Origin: Eonycteris spelaea
Taxonomy: Eukaryota > Chordata > Mammalia > Chiroptera > Pteropodidae
DNA length: 64,000 nt
Direction of reading: 5' to 3'
Assembly: GCA_003508835.1 (NCBI GenBank)
Contig: PUFA01000007.1
Coordinates: 12,671,001 to 12,735,000 of the forward strand
Under the pieces are notes generated by a model. The model was not told where the DNA came from, did no database searches, and worked only from the letters and a program-made list of their open reading frames with translations. Made by a program: the position numbers and the translations under genes. Below, in pieces: positions 57,430 to 64,000 of this stretch; position 1 is the stretch's first letter; each line of letters opens with the position of its first letter.

Positions 57430-57906
57430 ATCTCTCTGCAAGCAGCTGTTATGCAAGCTCTCTGCCTGCAACCAAGAAGTAAACAGAAGAGGCTCTGAGC
57501 TGATGAATTAGACATAAAGAAGTCCTGGTATGATAACTGAAGTTCACGGAGAACTCTTCATACTCTAACTATCCTTTCTTGACAGACATTTCTAACTCAC
57601 TGCAGTTCTGGCATCCCAGCATCAGCCAATCAGAGGCAACAAACAAGATGGGAAAAGAAGCTGCCATTGATATGGCAAGTACTTTTTTGAACCAAGCCAG
57701 GAAATACACAAACACAGGCAGACACCCTGATGGTAATAGGGCTTGACATTAATAGCTAGGCAACAGATGTGACAGAAAGATATAAAAATCTGTGCCTGGG
57801 GCAGGTTTAAATAGCCCCACGGAGCCCAGTGACCCCGAGGGCTTCATTGCATTAAGATGCATTATCGTAATTGATGTGTTTCTTCTGAGTCTGATGGCTT
57901 GTGTTC
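57430..57906 (+). promoter_or_regulatory. Promoter-like segment, possible solo LTR
   Basis: The segment has a consensus CCAAT box in atcagccaatcagagg (core 57624-57630) and, 150 bp on, a TATA box tataaaaa at 57781-57788. It begins near tgatctctctg and could end at gtgttca (57906), which would give the TG..CA ends of an LTR. No internal viral sequence, clear AATAAA or target duplication was found. It could instead be a host promoter or a chance arrangement. Family unknown. Confidence 0.35.
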
Positions 57907-58236
57907 ATACCGATGACCCTGAGACTTGCAGGAAAGATTAAATTATGCTCAGTGGATACTGTTGAAGAAGGTATATGGGTATATTGTATTTTTTTTCTTA
58001 AATCACTTTAGAAAGACATCCTTCCTACTGTCTAAAGCAGTGGCATTGTCATAGAAGAAATATCTTTTGAAAAGGAGAAATAAGATGAAAAAAATTGCTG
58101 CCTTAAAAAAGTTTGAAGACCATTTGGCAAAACAGAGGTTTAGTGATTGTTGCTTGTTTTCCAGAAAGCTTGGTTAGCTGCAAGCGACTCATTTTCCAAG
58201 GGAATTCTCTGGATTGCCAACCATAATAAATGAACC

Positions 58237-58367
58237 GTGCTGTCCAATATGGTAGCATGACTACCTAAACTTAAATAAAATTAAGAATTCAGTGTGTTGG
58301 TTGCATTAGCCACATTTCAAATGCCTATTAGCTACCTATGGCTAATGGCTATAATATTGGACAGCAC
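58237..58367. mobile_element. Short hAT element with intact inverted ends
   Basis: gtgctgtccaatatggtagc at the left and gctataatattggacagcac at the right are inverted copies; the outer 14 bases are identical. Inside are attagccacatttcaaatgcc and a gctacctatggct block, typical of a hAT-type mammalian MITE. A second degraded end (ctgttggacatcactgcc) lies at 58399-58416, so two copies may overlap. Confidence 0.82.
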
Positions 58368-58419
58368 AGATATAAAGTATTTTATCATTTCAGAAAATTC
58401 TGTTGGACATCACTGCCAT

Positions 58420-60290
58420 GGGAAATCAGGAGGAAGCAAAGCTTCTTGTAGGAATTAAAGCACCTTTCAGTATTAGTTTCTTGTTTAGCTTATGGTGTTT
58501 GAGTATTTGAATTAACTTGTGGTGGAATTCCAGTTAGGTTTGGTTCTATTAAAATCATAGGCAGACAAATGCTCTATCTGCAATAATTTCAAGAATGCAA
58601 TGTGTCTGCATAATTTAGGGCAGCCAGAAAAGTTATTTGAAAATGTGATGCTTCTGAGAACTTTTTTTCTAAATGTACAGAAGGTTCTAGAAACAAATCA
58701 CAAAGGTCACAAGGCTCTTGGTTTGATTCCATGCTTAGTAATTGGTATACTTATCTTCATTTTCCAGAGTTCATTTTGCAAGATATTGTTGGAAGCAGTA
58801 GGGAAAAAATCTCAATCAGGTCTTCCAAACAGATTTTAGGGAGTGAAAATGTTTCTCCTTCACAAACGTGTTCAGCTGAAACACTACCATATACCTTGGG
58901 AAGAAATGTTTACCTGCTGTCCTGTCAGTGAGGGATGGTCATGATACAAAAGACATCTCTTAGGAAAAGAGAAAGTCTAGTGAATAACAGGGAAGGTAAA
59001 GGTTTTCAGGTACTGACCAGAGGGTCTCCTCTTTAGATCGCCAATAGTCTTGTGATATTTGGGAATTTAAAATGAAAAGAGGAGAAACTGAAGTCAGTTT
59101 AATAGGGAACTTATAATTTGAGCGGAGAACTAAGTGACTTTTTCAATCTTATAAAACTCAAATCGATGATCTAATTTATTTTTCCCCTAAGGGCAGCTGG
59201 TGCTGTGTTGGCGGTGAGGGTCATGAGAATGTCATAATGGTGCATGCATGCCTTTAGCAGCCTAGGTATTTTATACACATCAGTTAATGAAAATATATTG
59301 GTTTATTGAACATGCTGAACTTGGTAGTGTGTGTGTAGGAAGCAGCTTTGCTCTTTCTTATATCCTTCCCTTTTAATCCCTTAGCTTTTCTAGCCACTCT
59401 GAGATAATAAACAAATAGTCTTTTCCCATGTATTAAAAATGTCAATCCAGTGTAATATCAAAATCCAGTTAAAAAAATTTAAAGTCCAATTTAAAACTCT
59501 CACCCACTTTAAAACTTCTCCCCTCACTCCCTCAGGCCGCCCTTGGACGGGGAATAGGCACTGGGGAAGAGAGATGTGTAGTGGGTTTTATCTCTACTTC
59601 TAGCTCCCCTTCATCCTTCCTTTAGCTGCTGTAGCCAGAGAGTTGGGGTGGCGGGGAGGAAGGTCAGGGATCAAGGATGAGAAACGATCTTGCCTGATAT
59701 CGTAGTTTGACATCAGGACTCTCTGTACTGGCAGGGGCACAGTTGCTGGCTCATTGTGAGGTACTTCGATGGTTCTCTGAGGCTCCCATTGCTCAAGCTT
59801 CTCGTTTTTCCAAGTGAGGAAAGAACTTCTGTCCCCTCTCCAGGGGAGGGTTGGGGTGTGTTGAAACACACAGCACACCGACAACTCTTTTCCACAGAAA
59901 ATACCTTCGCCCTCCCCATGAATTCTTCCCTCTCTCCTAGAGAGCCTGGAGGTGGGTGCTGTGCTCAAACCCAGCAGAACCGGCACTGAGTTTCTTGGCA
60001 GATCCTGCCAAGGTGGCCCAAGATATGAGGGTGCTTGGCATCTGTGGGAAGGTTTTGCCTTGTGGTGCCTCAGCAACTCTGAGACCACAGAAGAAGGGGT
60101 CTCTAACCTCCTGTTACAAAAACATGTGGACATCTTAGCCAAAAGGAAGCTAGGTTAACAGACTTCTCAGCTGTGAACCCTGGTTCCCATGTACTTGGTA
60201 ACGAACCTGGGAGTTTGTGGCATTTCAGTTTAACGTGGCTCACAAGGATCTAAGTTCCTATTGGGAAAGACTAATACATACAAGCTCAGT
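58420..60290. other. Unassigned; includes a 180-codon minus-strand frame
   Basis: No repeat recognised in 1.9 kb. The minus-strand frame at 60142-59600 is 180 codons. It has no recognised domain, signal peptide or membrane segment. It is rich in P, R and S, as expected for random translation of GC-richer DNA. Competing frames occupy the same stretch on the plus strand. I do not call it a gene. Confidence 0.4.
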
Positions 60291-60299
60291 CCGTATTAC

Positions 60300-60435
60300 A
60301 AGTAATCCATGCTTATCAAAATTCATTTAGTGAATGTTCCTTGAGCCTACTGGATTTGGGTAAGGTGGCAGGGGGTGGGGGGAGTGAGCAATCAGGGAAA
60401 CCTTCCTGAAGGTGATGAAATAGGTTTTGAAAGGA
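60300..60435 (-). mobile_element. Weak L2 fragment
   Basis: agtgaatgttccttgagcct and, further on, gggaaaccttcctgaaggtg with gaaataggttttgaaaggaat resemble reverse L2. Confidence 0.45.
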
Positions 60436-60439
60436 ATAG

Positions 60440-63225
60440 GATATGCCTACAAAGATGACTGGTACCATCTTTCGGCCTGGGCAGTAGGGATCCCTCTCTG
60501 GCGCTCCCCAGTCTACATGTCTCCATGAGGACAGGGGATATGCAGGACCAAGGGATCAGGTCCACCCAGAGCTTGTGCCTTCCCTTCTAGAGTCTACAAT
60601 GAGTGTCATGTTCTGGGTACCCAGGACCCTGCAATTCCCTGTCTATGTCTACCTCCATGGCCTGTGTTGGCCTCATTCCCTTCTTCCAAGGGCCGACTAT
60701 GACACCAGTGTGTGTACCCACAGGCCCGAGAGATGACAAAGCAGGGACGTTCATAGGGGCTGAGAAAGAGGATTTCCGCATTTCCATTAGCACAGGGCCA
60801 CTTGTGGTGTAGGATGGAGCTGGGGGTGAGAAAAGAAAGTAAGCCAGCTGAGGGCCAGGGGCAAAGGGCTCGAGTGAGAATACTTTATTCGAAGCTAACC
60901 TTCTAGGTTGTTATGATGGAATCAATGTCAAGATAGGGTAGCACATATTCTATTTAATAATGTGTCAGCTTGATTTAGAACTTTTAAATATTTACATTTA
61001 TGGCGCATGGGCCTCCATTTATACTCTTGCCCCAGGGTCTCCAAATGTCAGGAGTGGGACTGAAGGGGTAAGCACATTATATGGGCAATTGGATGGCTTC
61101 AGGTCATAGGGAATAGAAGATAGCTTTCGATTAATTAGAAAGAAATCCTAATTAGGAAGAGATGCAACAATCATGAACTTTAGGCAAAATCTTCAGTTAG
61201 CAGAAAGATCAGTTTGGTGAGGACCAGCTGCAAGTAGGGATGAGGGTATTTGAGGGGAGCTACGTTAGAGTGACCCATCGTGGATGCTCACGATGGTACC
61301 TGACACAGAGCAGAACTTGGGACTAATCACGTGTTGGCTCTGTTTGCAGGACTGGTAATATTCAGCGTATAGACATCTGAAAAAGAGAGTGATGTAAAAT
61401 GAAAAAAAGGTGGCCCCTACCCAGCTGCGTTTTTCACTAACGATTGTGCTGGTCAAGTGACAGGTGTCACTGTCTTGCTGTAGTCGGGATGAGGGCTTGA
61501 GGTGCCTACTTGGCTGGTGCTTTGTCCCCCATGGGGAGCTCTCTGTAGATTTAGGGAATGCATTGAATTAACAGTGTTAAATTTGAGAGCACAAGATTTA
61601 GAAGTCGGGAAATGATGGCATCTGAAAGTGACAGTTGGGATGCTAGGAGTGGCAGGACGAGGAGCTTCAAGCTTTTAAACAACGTGTTTGTGACTTACAT
61701 TGCTTTCTGAAATCCTAAATTCTCCAGTTTAGATTGCAGTTACCAGCTGCTACGAGATGGGCTTTTTAATGGGCGTTTGGGCGCTAATGGAGAGTTTATT
61801 TCAACTTTACAGCAGCTTGACTCGATAGTACTGTAAAAGGATGCTGGGCTTCACCCTTTGAGCTTAGACACAGCAATTTCTAACCTGGTTAGTAGGGGGA
61901 GGGACGGAATTCACATCTGTCTTCATTTGGATCTATCCTCCGACTCTGCCCCTTGAGAGATCTGCTTCCTTCACCTGGGTGTGTATGTTTTTGGGAGAGG
62001 AGGTGCGCGTGACAGGCCTTTCTGAAGGGCGCTTTGTGTCAGCTCCTTTGGAAATGATCATTTGCGTTTGGAACCATATCCGACCGATCTGCCATCTAAT
62101 GTCACGTTGCCTTTGGCTACTTGGTTATGCTCTGTCTCACATAAGTCCTGTTCTCATGATGCTCTCAGCCCAGGAGCGTTTGCTTGGCGCAGCGTTGTCC
62201 TATTAGCAGCATCATGTATTACTTCTTATTTGTCACCACGAAAGGGTCAAGGAGTTGAAAAACCAGTGTCCTGGAGGATATGGAAAACGGATTCTGCTTC
62301 ATGGCTTCCATCAGAACCATCTATTAGTCTTTCTCTTGTTCGGCTAGAAATAGCCTTCATCCCACATGTTCCTTTTATCTTTATTTCTTCTCTCCCTTAG
62401 CAATCCACAGTATATCTTTTATGTTCCTCACCACACTCCCTACTCTTCATGAGAGCAATTCCTTTCAAAGAAAGTGATTAAAATGTATGAGCACTCACTG
62501 ATCATGGCTACCCTGGACGGGGCTACCTGTATCTCTCAAACATAGCAAATAATGAATCCAAATACACGCTGGCCTCAGGAAGGGATCTCAGCTCCATTGG
62601 AGTGGAATTAAGAAATTGGCTTGTCAGGAGTACCTCTTGGTAGAAGGAGGTGGGAGCGCAGAGACTGTTACAAGGTATGTGTGGATGGGAGGGGCTGCTG
62701 AGCACGCACGTATCTGATTTTGGAGTATTCCAGAACCAGTCACTACACATAGCCCAACCCAAGTTGGCTGCCTAGCATTGTGAGGATGGAGATATGGGAG
62801 AAAAAAGAAATTCTATTTGTTGGACTCACATGGTTGTGTGTGTGTACATGAGGGGTTCCTGACATATCAGAGCCATCTACTGGCTTCAAAACATGGCGTG
62901 GTATATGCGTGCTGATACATTCGATCATGTCTTTAGCTTGCTTGAGTACATGAATATTGAGTATATATGGCTTGGGCATTTATCGTGATGTGTGTGCATT
63001 TATCTGTCTGGTATCTGGTTACATATTGTTGGTCACAGGGAGATTTATGCATATTAGGGAGGCTGGAGGCCTTGGGAAAGTATGTTTAATTAAAAATAAA
63101 TCCCATACCTATGTGTTCCTGCTAAATAACTACATAAACAAAAATACCTCTTAAATATTTATGTTTTGTTCCTTGCAAAGATTGGTGCAGGCAGAGATGA
63201 TCCTGAGGGAAATAGGACTTTTGGT
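60440..63225. other. Unassigned, repeat-poor stretch
   Basis: Almost 2.8 kb with no named repeat. The parts at 61640-61850 and 62000-62260 look like unique, slowly changing sequence but this cannot be shown without alignment. Frames at 62062-62400 and elsewhere have no domain. Confidence 0.4.
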
Positions 63226-63229
63226 CTTT

Positions 63230-63430
63230 GCTGTGCGGGTATATTAAAAAATGGATTTGCATGTATATGCAGAGGGAAACATTCTGGAAAGGTAGGTACC
63301 AAAATGCCATGGGTAGTTATCTCTGCACAGTGAGATTATGGGAGACTAATTTTCTTCCTCTTAATCTCAATTTTCTAATTTTTCTACAGTGAAATCACTC
63401 TGCTGGGTTATTTAAAAACAGTTTTTTAGA
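63230..63430 (+). mobile_element. L1-type 3' end
   Basis: aaacattctggaaaggtagg, ccatgggtagttatctctgc, then gtgagattatgggagactaa and ttttctaatttttctacagtg follow the order of an old L1 3' UTR in sense orientation. Confidence 0.68.
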
Positions 63431-63684
63431 AAAGAAGCATTAAAATTGAGTTGAAGGCTGATTTTTATCATAAATTGAGTTGGAGGGTTGAGGTTATATC
63501 TATATATCTACATAAGCTATATAATGAACTATCTCTAAAGAGTCATCAGTTGTACTTCATGGTTTCATAAGAAATAGGTATTTTTTTCACCTAATAAAAA
63601 AGAAAACAAAACATTCTTATGACCACTCTTTTCGATAAAGAAAATTGATACTTAAAGAAAATTTGATCGGCCGCTATAATAATG

Positions 63685-63900
63685 CCCTCTATTATGTGTC
63701 GAGCATCGGCGCTGTGCCAAGCACTTTACACATATTATTTCCGGTGGTTTCAACAACACCGCACAGTAGGTGGTATCACCTGCATTTTATAAACAGGATT
63801 CAAAGTGGTTACGTGAGGCTGCACAGCAGGTGAGTGCTGAGCTGGGATTTGAGCAAATGTCTGGTTCTAAACTTTGGTTCTCTCCATATGCCAAGCTGCC
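63685..63900 (-). mobile_element. MIR SINE
   Basis: gctgtgccaagcactttaca (63711), gtaggtggtatcacctgca (63766), a ggctgcacagcaggtgagtg block and gctgggatttgagcaaatg (63841) give reverse MIR. Confidence 0.87.
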
Positions 63901-64000
63901 TCCCTCAACACAAGGCATCCAGGATCACGGCAATGGCATCTTGTAGGTGTTTGCTGTAGCTCCTCATTGCTATTCATCCCCAGGCATTCCATTTTACCTC

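Noticed and set aside
59600..60142. 180-codon open frame on the minus strand as a possible gene
   Set aside because: No known domain, no signal or membrane segment, and plus-strand frames compete in the same region. A rough stop-codon estimate makes one such frame in 64 kb unsurprising.
1..64000. CRISPR array, prokaryotic operon, phage or other microbial system
   Set aside because: MIR, L2, L1 and hAT repeats throughout, CpG depletion and the absence of dense coding rule out a prokaryotic source.

Overview
This window reads as nuclear DNA from a placental mammal. It is CpG-poor, has no operons, and is built from ancient mammalian repeats (MIR, L2, many ages of L1, small hAT transposons) separated by unassigned unique sequence. 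I found no convincing protein-coding exon, no functional RNA gene and no CpG island on either strand. The longest open frames (about 180-195 codons) are about what chance allows in 64 kb, and two of the three lie in repeats. The likeliest setting is a large intron or an intergenic stretch.

The best clue to the species is a pair of short retroposons. At 18320-18547 on the + strand is a SINE whose head is a nearly full-length 5S rRNA sequence, flanked by an 8-9 bp target duplication. At about 21909-22140 on the - strand is a SINE whose head folds like tRNA-Val(TAC), inserted into an L1. Gogolevsky, Vassetzky and Kramerov described 5S-derived and tRNA-derived SINEs (MEG family) in fruit bats and not in other bats. 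I therefore infer a pteropodid bat, with moderate confidence. L1 3' ends at 845-1020 and 27361-27437 look laurasiatherian. Every L1 seen is old and broken, which fits, but does not prove, the reported loss of L1 activity in megabats.

Layout: 0.8-3.8 kb, L1 remnants with a nested hAT element. 5.9-10.7 kb, MIR, L1 and L2 copies, the last split by a hAT element. 11.0-11.5 kb, a medium-reiterated repeat. 15.3-18.6 kb, MIR, a long L2 and the 5S SINE. 21.4-22.7 kb, an L1 hosting the tRNA SINE. 27.4-32.2 kb, L1, MIR, hAT and L2 copies. 34.2-38.6 kb, hAT and L2 copies, a MIR split by an L1 with a clear target duplication, and an L1ME 3' end. 39.9-42.4 kb, L1, L2, a 250 bp CTTT tract and a 55 bp local duplication. 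43.9-44.8 kb, a MIR split by a 0.5 kb LTR-like element. 47.5-55.8 kb, L1/L2/MIR copies and two CA tracts. 57.4-58.4 kb, a promoter-like segment with CCAAT and TATA boxes, then a small hAT element. 63.2-63.9 kb, an L1 end and a MIR.

The stretches between hold sequence I could not assign; some may be conserved non-coding elements, which needs alignment to test. Repeat family names rest on recalled consensus patterns, not a database search, so ends are approximate unless a target duplication is stated.
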